IMG/VR virus record: IMGVR_UViG_3300046524_000309
Coordinates: 1 to 23,690 of that record
Direction: 5' to 3' (one strand)
Length of the DNA stretch: 23,690 nt
From: a virus
Below the pieces are notes generated by a model. It ran no database searches. It had not been told where the DNA came from and saw nothing but the letters and a program-made list of their open reading frames with translations. Shown piece after piece: positions 7,219 to 14,506 of the stretch; position 1 is the first letter of the stretch, and every line of letters starts with the position of its first letter. The translations under genes were made by a program, and so were the position numbers.

Positions 7219-9243
7219 TCAGCGTCTCTTCAGGTAGCCGCTGGCTGAGCTGCGGCGTTGAGGGGGTGCTGCCGGTCGCGCTTGCGCAACCGGTGCAGCG
7301 GGTGGTGGTGCGGGCTGGGCTTGGCGCACAGCGGCGGGCGCCGCTGTTTGCTCAACATCAAGTCGCTCGCCCTGAACAGGCTTGATGCTCAAGGCGTCAT
7401 CGAACAAGCCGGACTGAGCGAGGGCTTGTCGCACCCTGTCCCAATCGTGTTCCTGGTAACGGTTGATGCCGAGGTAATGCGCCATCGCGAGGCAGTACAC
7501 CATCAGGTCGAGCGCTTCGTTGCGTTCAGCCTTGCCCTTCACCCATTCGATGCGCTTGTGCCCGCGCACGTATCGAACGACTTTGCGTTCGGCGACGCAT
7601 TGGGCGAAAAACTCGTCCGGAAGGTCGTTGGCAAAGTGCAGCGATCCCGGCCCGTCTGGGAATGGATAGCGGTTGTAGATCCAGTCTTTGGCGGTGTCAG
7701 TGCCAACGAACCACAGCTCGGCGCCGTTGCGTTCGGTCTGGCCTTTCCACGTCACGTCAACCATGGATGGGCGCTGTGCAATCACCGGCCTACCAGGCTT
7801 GCTTGCGCCCTTGATGGCGAAGATGTTGCGCCAGCGGCGAACGCGGCAGAACTGGTAGACCTCATCGGTGTGATGACCGCCGGAGTCGACACCCACGGCG
7901 AGAATCGCTAGACCCACACCGCAGGGATGCCGGTAACGAGCCTTAAGTTTCTCGTCCAGCACCGCCCAGGTGCGTTCGTCTGCCGGGTCGCCCCAGATGA
8001 TCTGGTGGTCAACAACCCACCGCTCCATGCCGACGCCGAAGCCCATCACCATCAGCTCCAGGCGGTTAGCCTGGACGTCGACGGCGCCAGTCAGCATCAG
8101 TACGCCGGTCGGCATAGCGCCTAGGGTGTAGCTTTCCAGACGCGCCCGCGCGATCAAGACTTCCGCCTTGGTCTGTTCAAGCGCGCTGTCCCAGACCTTC
8201 GCCAGACGGGTGTTGTAGAACACCTGCATCAGGCTGGTATCGCCTTGTGACTGGGCTTTTTTCGCATCCTCGAACTCGACGGCGAGCGAGGCCCAATCCA
8301 TCCAGCCGGTCGGCGAATACAGGGCGCTGAGATGAAACCCCACGGTCTTGCCATCGCCACGACCATGCGCGCGCCACTCACCTCGGGCGAGCATATCGCT
8401 TTTGTGGTGCTCCTCGATCAGCACGTCGCATTCAGGAGCGGCGCACTCGTAATGCACGGTGGCGAAGTCCGCGCTGTAGTGCAGCCGCTCCCACTCCAAC
8501 ACCTGCATATGGCCGCAGGTGGGGCACGGCACATAATAGTGACGCTGGTCGCTGGATTCGAACAGATCGGCGATCCGCGAGGCACCCTTGATCGTCGGCG
8601 AGCTGGAAAAATAGATCTTGGCGTTGCGCCCGAAGTTGGTCGCCCGCGTTTCGGCCAGCCTGATGGGATCCCCCTCCTGACCGACATCGTTTTCCCAGCG
8701 GTCGACTTCGTCGCCATAGATGTAACGTGCCGACAGCTCCGAGAGGTTGGCCGCAGAACCGGCGGTGGTCACGTACAGCGAACCACCTTCAAATTCCTTG
8801 GTGTCCATCGTATTGCGGGCATCCCGTGAGCGGCTGGTGGCCACGCGCTCACGCAGCACCGGGGTGGCCTTGATGGTTTTGCTGATCCGCCCCGAGACCC
8901 GCTTGGACAATCCAAGGCTGGGCAGCAAGGCCAGGATGTTTGAAGGCGCCATGTGGATCAGGCCACCCATCCAGTTGAGGGCGATCTGGGTTTTCATCAA
9001 CTGCGAGGCCACCATGGTGACCACGCGCCTGCAAGGGTGAGCTGGCGACAGGCAGCGCATCGGTTCGCGAGCATAAGGTGTCCGCGAGGTGCGGTACTGG
9101 CCTGGCTCTGGGGCGCCGGTGTCTCGCGGGATTCGCATGTACTCGTCGGCCCATTCATCGATCCAGAGATCGGGATCAGGACGCAGTCCACGGAAGTAAT
9201 TCTCACGGTACACCTTTGCACCGTCAGAAAATTCCGTGTGCAT
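7219..9243 (-). CDS. terL: Terminase large subunit, lambda gpA family (DNA packaging ATPase and nuclease)
   Basis: The product has 674 residues (lambda gpA has 641). Seen in order: LWIDEWADEYMRIP near residue 27, a variant Walker A at ASQLMKTQ (79-86), Walker B YIYGDEVDRW (174-183, Asp178 and Glu179), coupling motif FSSSPT (212-217), a zinc-binding knuckle with Cys240, Cys243, Cys267 and Cys272, and an RNase H-like nuclease with Asp389 in GAVDVQANRLE and Asp453/Asp460 in VGVDSGGHHTDEVY. The C-terminal 60 residues are Pro/Ala/Gln-rich and end in YLKRR, probably the portal-binding tail. It cuts concatemers at cos and pumps DNA into the prohead. It follows the small subunit by four bases. The family implies cos packaging. 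Confidence 0.96.
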   Translation of the reverse strand: MHTEFSDGAKVYRENYFRGLRPDPDLWIDEWADEYMRIPRDTGAPEPGQYRTSRTPYAREPMRCLSPAHPCRRVVTMVASQLMKTQIALNWMGGLIHMAPSNILALLPSLGLSKRVSGRISKTIKATPVLRERVATSRSRDARNTMDTKEFEGGSLYVTTAGSAANLSELSARYIYGDEVDRWENDVGQEGDPIRLAETRATNFGRNAKIYFSSSPTIKGASRIADLFESSDQRHYYVPCPTCGHMQVLEWERLHYSADFATVHYECAAPECDVLIEEHHKSDMLARGEWRAHGRGDGKTVGFHLSALYSPTGWMDWASLAVEFEDAKKAQSQGDTSLMQVFYNTRLAKVWDSALEQTKAEVLIARARLESYTLGAMPTGVLMLTGAVDVQANRLELMVMGFGVGMERWVVDHQIIWGDPADERTWAVLDEKLKARYRHPCGVGLAILAVGVDSGGHHTDEVYQFCRVRRWRNIFAIKGASKPGRPVIAQRPSMVDVTWKGQTERNGAELWFVGTDTAKDWIYNRYPFPDGPGSLHFANDLPDEFFAQCVAERKVVRYVRGHKRIEWVKGKAERNEALDLMVYCLAMAHYLGINRYQEHDWDRVRQALAQSGLFDDALSIKPVQGERLDVEQTAAPAAVRQAQPAPPPAAPVAQARPAAPPQRRSSASGYLKRR

Positions 9244-9247
9244 GGGT

Positions 9248-9838
9248 TTAATCCGCTATCAGGGCGTGTTCAAGATCCGCTGAAGAGAGGCGCTCAGCTT
9301 CTTCCAGCGTCCGACGAATTGTCGCCGTCAGGTGTTTTTCGATTTGCCAGGGATCCGTCATCGCCGCCAAGTCATAGGACAGTTGCGGCAGCGGTCCAAA
9401 CAGCTGGTCGCGCAACAAACGACCCGCGTCATAGGCACCGGTCTCTACTGCCTCCCGGGACACCAATGAGCCTTGCGCTTTGCCCAGTTCGATCTCGGCC
9501 AGTTTGGCCATGTTGTGTTCGCGCAGCGCGCGGGACTTCTGGTAGTCGGGGTGTTTGCCATCGACTGGTATGAGTTGCGGCGGCGCAGCCGTGGAAGTCG
9601 GCTCAGTCAGTGGGGACAGTTGACTGTAAACGTCACGCTGAATCCGCTCTTGCTGGTGACGTTCGGCGACTGCGGCCTTGCTTGGGTCGCTGGTCTTATC
9701 GAGCAGCGCTTCAGTAGCCTCAAGATCAATCTTGCCGTTTTCGGTAAGCACCAGCCGATCCTGGCTGGCCAATTTGGAAACATAGGATTTGGCCCACCCG
9801 CGCCGGGCCGCAAACTCCGTTTTGCTGATGATTGTCAT
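9248..9838 (-). CDS. terS: Terminase small subunit (DNA-recognition subunit)
   Basis: The product has 196 residues from the ATG at 9838, which has GGAG nine bases upstream. Longer in-frame starts run into the repeat region. The N-terminal 55 residues look like a winged helix (ISKTEFAARRGWAKSYVSKLASQDRLVLTENGKIDLEATEALLDKT), as in lambda Nu1. A linker rich in Pro/Ser/Thr follows, then a long helix (DYQKSRALREHNMAKLAEIELGKAQGSLVSREAVETGAYDAGRLLRDQL) and a C-terminal helical part that contacts the large subunit. It binds the packaging site and recruits the large subunit. The repeats at 9853-9913, just upstream, are its most likely DNA target. Confidence 0.85.
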   Translation of the reverse strand: MTIISKTEFAARRGWAKSYVSKLASQDRLVLTENGKIDLEATEALLDKTSDPSKAAVAERHQQERIQRDVYSQLSPLTEPTSTAAPPQLIPVDGKHPDYQKSRALREHNMAKLAEIELGKAQGSLVSREAVETGAYDAGRLLRDQLFGPLPQLSYDLAAMTDPWQIEKHLTATIRRTLEEAERLSSADLEHALIAD

Positions 9839-10005
9839 GGTTAATTTCTCCAGTTCACCCCGCGAGTTCACCTGTTCACCCCCAGTTCACCTCAGTTCAC
9901 TAAGCAGGTGAACCGCCCGCTAACACGATCCCGCGGGTTTCCGACCCCGTGTCCTTCAGATACCCCTAGGGTCCCCGGCGCTTTTTGGCGCACCAGATCG
10001 GTGCA
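9839..10005. other. Candidate cos region (packaging start and virion end)
   Basis: The 167 bases between holin and small terminase genes carry no ORF. They hold the GTTCACC cluster (9853-9913), an 8-bp palindrome CCCGCGGG at 9930-9937, a second palindrome around CCTAGG near 9966, and a small inverted repeat GCACC-N5-GGTGC at 9990-10004. In lambda the order is lysis genes, cosN, cosB, small terminase. Here it is holin, palindromes, repeats, small terminase, which is the same order. The cut position cannot be read from the sequence. Confidence 0.5.
9853..9913. repeat. Cluster of GTTCACC repeats upstream of the small terminase gene
   Basis: Four exact GTTCACC copies start at 9853, 9866, 9874 and 9885, a fifth with one change (GTTCACT) starts at 9895, and one inverted copy (GGTGAAC) is at 9907-9913. 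Start-to-start distances are 13, 8, 11 and 10 bases. By position they match the R sites of lambda cosB, where the small terminase binds. The inverted reading, GGTGAAC, also resembles the core of the P4 alpha-protein iteron, so a role in replication initiation is the alternative. Confidence 0.75.
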
Positions 10006-10350
10006 TCACCCCTTTTCGCCCCCGGCTGGTGGGACTTCGCAGACGCCCAGCCGCTTGGCAGCCCAGCGTTCGTAAAGCCCGATGGCAACATCTGCGCCCG
10101 CCATCGCCGTCAGGCAACCCAGCGCGCCCGCCGTCCAAAGCGACATCCCGGCGGCGATCATCAGCATCATCGCCGACACCCCGCAGACAATGCAGGCACC
10201 GGAACGAAGCGCGAGCCTGCGCAACAACGCCCAGCCCCGCGCCCCATCCTTGTCTGCTCGCCACATCTCCCCCGATACGCCACCGACCAGAGCCAGGACG
10301 ATCACTAACCAGATCGGCATTTCTGCCAGTGCTTGTTGCTCGCTTGTCAT
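10006..10350 (-). CDS. Holin family protein (LydA/HP1-type), inner-membrane
   Basis: The product has 114 residues with three likely membrane segments: about 12-28 (PIWLVIVLALVGGVSG), 51-68 (GACIVCGVSAMMLMIAAG) and 70-92 (SLWTAGALGCLTAMAGADVAIGL). A basic loop (RADKDGARGWALLRRLALR) lies between the first two and a charged tail (YERWAAKRLG...GGEKG) ends the protein. This is the pattern of phage holins, which permeabilise the inner membrane at the end of infection. The ATG at 10350 is preceded by GGGGT. A terminator and a candidate late promoter lie directly upstream. No endolysin or spanin gene is next to it, and these may lie beyond the left edge. Confidence 0.75.
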   Translation of the reverse strand: MTSEQQALAEMPIWLVIVLALVGGVSGEMWRADKDGARGWALLRRLALRSGACIVCGVSAMMLMIAAGMSLWTAGALGCLTAMAGADVAIGLYERWAAKRLGVCEVPPAGGEKG

Positions 10351-10368
10351 CGCCTACCCCATGAACGC

Positions 10369-10394
10369 AAAAACCCGGCGCAATGGCCGGGTTT
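10369..10394 (-). terminator. Rho-independent terminator directly upstream of the holin gene (tR'-like)
   Basis: A 9-bp stem is formed by AAACCCGGC (10371-10379) and GCCGGGTTT (10386-10394) with a six-base loop. On the minus strand it ends in TTTTT. It lies about 45 bases downstream of a candidate minus-strand promoter and 19 bases before the holin start, where a Q-dependent late terminator would be expected. The symmetry means it could also act rightward, with a shorter T-run. Confidence 0.75.
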
Positions 10395-10446
10395 GGTGGT
10401 GTGGTGCCTGCCGCTCTCTGCGGTCGCACCTATCGAAGATGGCTAC

Positions 10447-10475
10447 TTTTTACAGGTCGATTCCGGTGGCAGCAA
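10447..10475 (-). promoter_or_regulatory. Candidate late promoter reading toward holin and structural genes
   Basis: On the minus strand, TTGCTG (10475-10470) and TAAAAA (10452-10447) are separated by exactly 17 bases, a moderate sigma-70 match. An imperfect inverted repeat (10463-10496, arms CCGGTGGCA and TGCCACCCGG) overlaps the upstream element. Transcription from here would meet the terminator at 10394-10369 before the holin gene, as lambda pR' meets tR'. The match is not strong enough to call without transcript data. Confidence 0.4.
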
Positions 10476-10575
10476 CCCTGTTTTAATGCCACCCGGTGAA
10501 TAAGTGGGTAACACAGGGTGAACGCCTAGCGAATGTCGGCGAATACACCACCACGGCATTCTGTTGTTGCGGCGG

Positions 10576-10853
10576 TGTCCCATACGTCCCACTTTTCAAA
10601 ATCGAAGTGGGACGCCTGAGAGCGCCTAAATTCGGGGCTTCGCCCCACTGTCCTACTTATCCTTCTCCTTTCTCGTGTAAAGGAAGAAATTTAAAGAACA
10701 CGCGTTCGCGCGTAAGCGCGTACTGCTCGCCCGCTACGCTTACACGGGCGGGAGGCACTACTAGGCGGGACGGTGGGACACCCCAACAACGACAAGGCCC
10801 GCACCTGTCCCACTGCATCAAAACGCAGCGAGACAAGACGGGCCAGTGGGACA
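10576..10853. repeat. GTGGGAC repeat family in both orientations
   Basis: GTGGGAC(A/G) occurs forward at 10607, 10773 and 10846 and reversed at 10585 and 10806. Close variants are at 10576 (reversed ATGGGACA) and 10765 (GCGGGACG, directly abutting the copy at 10773). Two pairs form perfect 10-bp inverted repeats: 10585-10594 with 10605-10614, and 10806-10815 with 10844-10853. The set lies just downstream of the primase and Q-like genes. The function is unknown, and protein-binding iterons or transcript hairpins are both possible. Confidence 0.7.
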
Positions 10854-10878
10854 ACCTCAACCGGAACAATGCCTGGGG

Positions 10879-11238
10879 TCACGCAGCCAGCCCCATCATC
10901 ACGCCGAAGATCTGCAGATGCGCCTCATGCAAACGCTGGTAGTACGTGTCGCGGCCACAACCGCAGTGGGCATACCGCAAGCGCATATCCACATCGAGCG
11001 TGCAGTAATGCTCCCGCACCACCGTCACCAGCTCTGGCGCGAGGTGCTTGGTCACGATCAGCTCAATGTCCAACGAACTCTCCAGCGGCGCGCGGAAAGC
11101 ACGTCGCCCCCTGATCAATTGCCCGTTGCTCTCCATCATCATGGCAACCATATTTCCCCCAGCCAGCCCTCCTTTCGAATGTTCTGAATGCAGCTCCTGC
11201 GCCCACAACCTAAGCAGCGAATCGATCTCCTTAATCAA
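10879..11238 (-). CDS. Q-like antitermination protein (phage antiterminator Q family)
   Basis: The product has 119 residues from a TTG start at 11238. This start is favoured because AGGAG lies seven bases upstream and the gene then overlaps the primase stop by eight bases. The longer frame to 11325 reads through the primase gene. The N-terminus IKEIDSLLRLWAQEL and the C-terminal block APELVTVVREHYCTLDVDMRLRYAHCGCGRDTYYQRLHEAHLQIFGVM resemble the phage Q family, whose C-terminus is a sigma region-4-like helix-turn-helix. Q loads on RNA polymerase at the late promoter and lets it read through terminators. Its position at the end of the early operon, upstream of a promoter-terminator-holin-cos series, supports the call. 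Confidence 0.75.
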   Translation of the reverse strand: MIKEIDSLLRLWAQELHSEHSKGGLAGGNMVAMMMESNGQLIRGRRAFRAPLESSLDIELIVTKHLAPELVTVVREHYCTLDVDMRLRYAHCGCGRDTYYQRLHEAHLQIFGVMMGLAA

Positions 11239-13447
11239 AACAAGGCTCCTCGAACGCTTCACGCTGTAACGCCGAAGCACCGCCCCACCCTGACGGCTTC
11301 TTGTAAGCCCAAGGCCGCTGTCCACTCTTCACCAATGCAGGCAACCGAACGCGCCGCCAACCTAGCCGATGCATGATCGCACCGACCCGCATTTGCTCAG
11401 GTTTGCCCCAATGCCCAAAGTCCAACTTAAGTGCACTGGCCAGCACCTCGCTCCCGGTGGTCGTCTCACCGATCTGCGACTCCTCCAGCCAGGTCAGAAT
11501 CGGCCCTTCCCATTCATCCACAACAAAACGCTCGTCCTGCTCCTCGCCGAACATCGCAGCCTCATCCAGCGTCACCCACCAAAGATCGCCCGCGTCGTAA
11601 CAGAACACCGCCTCGGCCCACAGCTGATCGCGTATCGAGCGCAACAACTCCAGATCCACCTTGGTACACGCGACCGGCCAATAACGCCGGTTGCCGGTGG
11701 CGTCCTTCAGGTACTCGTCTTGGTTAGTTGTACCCACGAAAACACACTGGCGTGGCACGTCCATCGTTCTGCGGCCGTAGCTCTCGCGGTAAGTGTCCGT
11801 GGACGCTGAAAAAAACTGTTTCGCCTTGGTACTCTCAGCCTTATTGAAACTGTCCAGTTCGCCCAGCTCAACGATCCACTTGCCCCGGATCGCCTGAAAG
11901 CCGTCCTTGTCGCCCAGCGCAAACGGCGTGTCCATGAACCACTCGCCGCCAAGAATGCTCATTGCGGTCGACTTACCAGCGCCCTGCGCACCTTCGAGAA
12001 TCATCACCGAGTCAGCCTTGCAGCCGGGCTTCATTACCCGCGCTACAGCCGATAGCATCCAGCGCTTGCCAACCTTCGCCGAATAATCTGTCGCCTTCAC
12101 GCCCATGACATCGGTAAGCCAACTTTCAAGCCGAGGCACCCGATCCCACTGCAGCTTGCGCAGGTACTGCCTCACTGGATGAAACGCATGGTCATGCGCA
12201 ACCACACTCACCGCCTCGATCACATGCGAGGCCTTGACCCGCAAGTTGTACTGCTGCGCGAGCCACTTCATCACCCTCACATCATCAATGTCCGCCCAAT
12301 CGCCCGTGCCGCCGCCATAAGGCGCCGCACGCAGCTTCACGATCTTCGAACTGAATGCGCTGTAGCTGATCACCCCGGCCCAACGCTCATCGTTGGCCAG
12401 GATCAACTCGACGTTCTGCATGTGCGCAATCAGCGCGCCGCTTTCGCTACGGGCTAGCAGATCCTTCCAACCACCAGCAGCCGGCGGCTTGACCACCGCC
12501 AACACCTGACGGCGCACAGCCTCCAAACCTTCCGCAACATGCAGATCGTTGAAGTCGGTCCACTTGGCTTCCCGCTCACTGGAAAAGATCGGCGCGACCA
12601 CCTGGCCGCCGACAATTAACGCCGCGTTGTTGGCTTTCTCTTCACCGGGGTTCCACGCGTCGCCATTCGGCTTCGTTGTCTTCCAGTCATCGTCTCGGCA
12701 GATGATCAGCGGGCAACCGGCGAAACGCTCGCGCATGGCCTTGCAAACCACCAGCAAATTGCCCGCATCAAACGCAACGGCCACGGTCAATGACGTGGCC
12801 ATATGCAGACTTGCGCCGGTCGCGTAGCCCTCACACACCAGCACCGGCTCGCCCGGATCCGGGTGCGGCCCGATCAGATGGAAAGCGCCCTCCTTCGACA
12901 TGCCGTAAGGCCAATAGGACTTGTCCCGACCGGTGTCCTCTTGCTTGGTGGGGAACACCACCTGCAGGCCGACAATCTCGTCACGCACATTGCTCATCGG
13001 CACCAGAAACGCACCGGAGCGCGGCGCATACCGAACGCCGAAGCCGACAATCTGCTTGCGATCCAGATAGTCGCTACGGCCCTTCTCCGGCATGCGCTTG
13101 AACATGCCCGCCGCCCGCTTTGCCGCACGGCGTGCCGCGTTTGCAGAGATCTCAGCCGCCCGGCGCTTGGCCTCTTCCTGTCGAGCGCGCATAACCTCGC
13201 GCTCTTCAGGCGACATCCGCCCGGCCTTGACCTTGATCTTCTGAGACTCACCCGAACGCCAGTCACCGAACGCACCGAAGATCAGCGTCTCGCCTTTCTC
13301 GGTGCGCTGCTCATGAACGACATACCAGCCGTTCTTTTCCTTGCCCTTGTCTTGTATCGTCTTGCAGCGGGTCAGCTTGCCGAATACCAATGGCTGCGCA
13401 GGCTCAAGGCCATAATCCGCGAATTGCCCCAGTACCTCATCGAGCAT
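11231..13447 (-). CDS. Phage primase-helicase: TOPRIM domain plus VapE/VirE ATPase
   Basis: The product has 738 residues. Residues 1-75 resemble the N-terminal part of P4-type primases. A charged helical linker (80-125) is followed by a TOPRIM region: GEPVLVCEGYATGASL (199-214, catalytic Glu206) and CPLIICRDDDW (245-255). Residues 440-640 are a virulence-associated E (VapE) ATPase: Walker A EGAQGAGKS (485-493), Walker B-like WIVELGEL (524-531), SASTDTYRESYGRR and FVGTTNQDEYLKDATGNRRYWPV. It should prime and unwind phage DNA. The ATG at 13447 has AAAGGGG upstream and overlaps the zinc-finger gene by 11 bases. The C-terminal part carries a predicted winged-helix region. Confidence 0.93.
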   Translation of the reverse strand: MLDEVLGQFADYGLEPAQPLVFGKLTRCKTIQDKGKEKNGWYVVHEQRTEKGETLIFGAFGDWRSGESQKIKVKAGRMSPEEREVMRARQEEAKRRAAEISANAARRAAKRAAGMFKRMPEKGRSDYLDRKQIVGFGVRYAPRSGAFLVPMSNVRDEIVGLQVVFPTKQEDTGRDKSYWPYGMSKEGAFHLIGPHPDPGEPVLVCEGYATGASLHMATSLTVAVAFDAGNLLVVCKAMRERFAGCPLIICRDDDWKTTKPNGDAWNPGEEKANNAALIVGGQVVAPIFSSEREAKWTDFNDLHVAEGLEAVRRQVLAVVKPPAAGGWKDLLARSESGALIAHMQNVELILANDERWAGVISYSAFSSKIVKLRAAPYGGGTGDWADIDDVRVMKWLAQQYNLRVKASHVIEAVSVVAHDHAFHPVRQYLRKLQWDRVPRLESWLTDVMGVKATDYSAKVGKRWMLSAVARVMKPGCKADSVMILEGAQGAGKSTAMSILGGEWFMDTPFALGDKDGFQAIRGKWIVELGELDSFNKAESTKAKQFFSASTDTYRESYGRRTMDVPRQCVFVGTTNQDEYLKDATGNRRYWPVACTKVDLELLRSIRDQLWAEAVFCYDAGDLWWVTLDEAAMFGEEQDERFVVDEWEGPILTWLEESQIGETTTGSEVLASALKLDFGHWGKPEQMRVGAIMHRLGWRRVRLPALVKSGQRPWAYKKPSGWGGASALQREAFEEPCFD

Positions 13448-13667
13448 GGCGCGCCCCTTTCAGTTCTATGAGAGAAAGGCAGTCCACGCACTGCGTACAG
13501 CCGGGCTGCGCCAAACGGCGCGCCTCGGGGATCGGGCCATCGCAGGTTTCACAGAACAGAAACGAATGCGCCGCCAAAGCTGGCTTGGCGGTGAGGAGAC
13601 GTGCGGCGAGCGCTTGATCAATACGCTCCTGCACCAGGTCGTTAGCGAAGTCGACGATATCAACCAC
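13437..13667 (-). CDS. TraR/DksA family C4 zinc-finger protein
   Basis: The product has 76 residues from a GTG start at 13667, with GGGGT upstream and an eight-base overlap with the CII-family gene. It begins with a helix (VDFANDLVQERIDQALAARL) and ends in a zinc finger: Cys39-x2-Cys42 followed by Cys57-x2-Cys60, with the typical GPIPEARRLAQPGC between them. Phage TraR/DksA-like proteins of this size resemble P2 Orf82 and may act in the secondary channel of RNA polymerase to retune transcription. The longer reading frame to 13850 is shadow sequence of the neighbour. The gene overlaps the primase by 11 bases, so it belongs to the replication operon. Confidence 0.85.
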   Translation of the reverse strand: MVDIVDFANDLVQERIDQALAARLLTAKPALAAHSFLFCETCDGPIPEARRLAQPGCTQCVDCLSLIELKGARHAR

Positions 13668-14178
13668 GATCAGTACCCCGCGTCGTCTGATTGACGTAGG
13701 TGGCGCGGTTGAACAACCCCAACAGCCCTTGAATGCCTCGAAACACCTGCAGGCGAATCGCGGCCAGTTCTTCATCAGAAACCACACCATCGCCAATGCT
13801 CTTGGCCCAGGTATCCGCCAGATCCGCGACTTGTCGGAAGTACTCGGCAATCCCCGTGGTCAACGTCTCGGGCATATCGTTGGTGTACGCCTCCGCCAGT
13901 TCCTGCCAAGTCGTGTCACCGACCAACGCATGCACCGCATCCAGAATGCGGCGATCCTTGGTCAGCTCCAGAATCTCGCCGAACTCTTGAATATTCACCG
14001 TGTGACTTGGGTGGGTTGGGGACAGCTTGTGTTGCAGCGTGGTCGCATTACGGCCGGTGGTGGCGGCGATGGCTGCGGCGCCGCCGGGGTAGTCCCGCGC
14101 GGCATGGTAAAGCGCGAGATCGAGCGGCAAAACTTCCCGCTGCGCCCGCTCAACAGAACTCAGAGCGATACGGCTCAT
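13660..14178 (-). CDS. Phage regulatory CII family protein (CP76 type)
   Basis: The product has 172 residues. The N-terminal 75 residues contain the family pattern LDLALYHAARDYPGGAAAIAATTGRNATTLQHKLSP...HTVNIQEFGEILELTKD, which reads as a helix-turn-helix with a conserved NPT/SPT-like turn. The C-terminal half is helical. The family includes P2/186-type CII, a lysogeny establishment activator, although some members are only known by position. The ATG at 14178 has AAGGAT seven bases upstream, and this ribosome site lies inside the last codons of the Ash-like frame. It is the third gene from the Cro-like start of the operon, a common place for a CII regulator. Confidence 0.85.
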   Translation of the reverse strand: MSRIALSSVERAQREVLPLDLALYHAARDYPGGAAAIAATTGRNATTLQHKLSPTHPSHTVNIQEFGEILELTKDRRILDAVHALVGDTTWQELAEAYTNDMPETLTTGIAEYFRQVADLADTWAKSIGDGVVSDEELAAIRLQVFRGIQGLLGLFNRATYVNQTTRGTDRG

Positions 14179-14182
14179 GGCA

Positions 14183-14428
14183 TTAATCCTTGTAAGTTGC
14201 CAGTGCCGCGCGACATGCGGTGGTGATACATTTGCCGCGTGGCTTGAAAGGGCCCAAACGCCGGCTAGATCTTAGGGATCGATACCGGCACCGTGCCGGG
14301 GCAAGCAATCCGTTGCTCACCCCTGGCGCAACAGCTGCCAAATCTGTGGTGGAAGAGGCAGCAACACCAAGGCTTCCAAGCCTTGGAAAAGCGCGATAAA
14401 GGAAGGTGGTTGCATGTGGTGTGCCCAT
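14183..14428 (-). CDS. Ash-like small phage protein (uncertain; may be a structured RNA region)
   Basis: The product would have 81 residues. It begins MGTPHATTFLYRAFPRLGSLGVAASSTTDLAAV and ends RRLGPFKPRGKCITTACRAALATYKD. This resembles proteins annotated as Ash or Icd-like in many prophages, found in the same place between Cro-like and CII genes. The ATG at 14428 follows an in-frame TAA within three codons, so the start is clear, but the ribosome site is weak (AAGAAAG). The frame ends five bases before the CII start and contains that gene's ribosome site. The function of the family is not established, and the DNA is full of perfect inverted repeats (14285-14299, 14304-14317, 14367-14386), so an RNA element is a real alternative. 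Confidence 0.55.
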   Translation of the reverse strand: MGTPHATTFLYRAFPRLGSLGVAASSTTDLAAVAPGVSNGLLAPARCRYRSLRSSRRLGPFKPRGKCITTACRAALATYKD

Positions 14429-14482
14429 CTTTCTTTAATCGCGACCCGACAGCGCTGTGGTGGTGCGTGCCGGGAGGAACTG

Positions 14483-14506
14483 GGCGGCCTATGGGTCGCC
14501 TTTTTT
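14483..14506 (+). terminator. Rightward Rho-independent terminator between Ash-like frame and cro
   Basis: GGCGGCC (14483-14489) pairs with GGTCGCC (14494-14500), including one G-U pair, with a four-base loop TATG, followed by TTTTTT. The T-run is on the plus strand only, so it would end a rightward transcript antisense to the Ash-like and CII genes. No plus-strand gene is present to need it. A weak promoter-like pair, TTGAAA (14244) and TAGATC (14266), lies about 220 bases upstream. Confidence 0.6.

Larger units (their letters stand above)
10395..10878. other. Non-coding region between Q-like gene and holin
   Basis: About 480 bases separate the Q-like stop from the holin-side terminator. 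I find no convincing gene. The region contains the candidate late promoter, a GTGGGAC repeat family (10576-10853), a perfect 10-bp inverted repeat (10585-10594 with 10605-10614), a GGGGC-TTC-GCCCC mini-hairpin (10634-10646) and a CG-rich alternating stretch near 10700-10720. A short protein-like frame ending at 10502 (…IEDGYFLQVDSGGSNPVLMPPGE) has no good start and may be a gene remnant. The region could hold the late control sites, a replication origin, or both. Confidence 0.6.

Noticed and set aside
10396-10502. Short plus-strand frame ending IEDGYFLQVDSGGSNPVLMPPGE
   Set aside because: It looks protein-like but has only GTG/TTG starts without a ribosome site and overlaps the late promoter candidate. 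It could be a remnant and is noted only in the intergenic entry.
10657-10882. Two short minus-strand frames (63 and 70 codons) after the Q-like gene
   Set aside because: They run through the inverted-repeat cluster, have unusual Arg/Pro/Cys-rich compositions, and lack ribosome sites.
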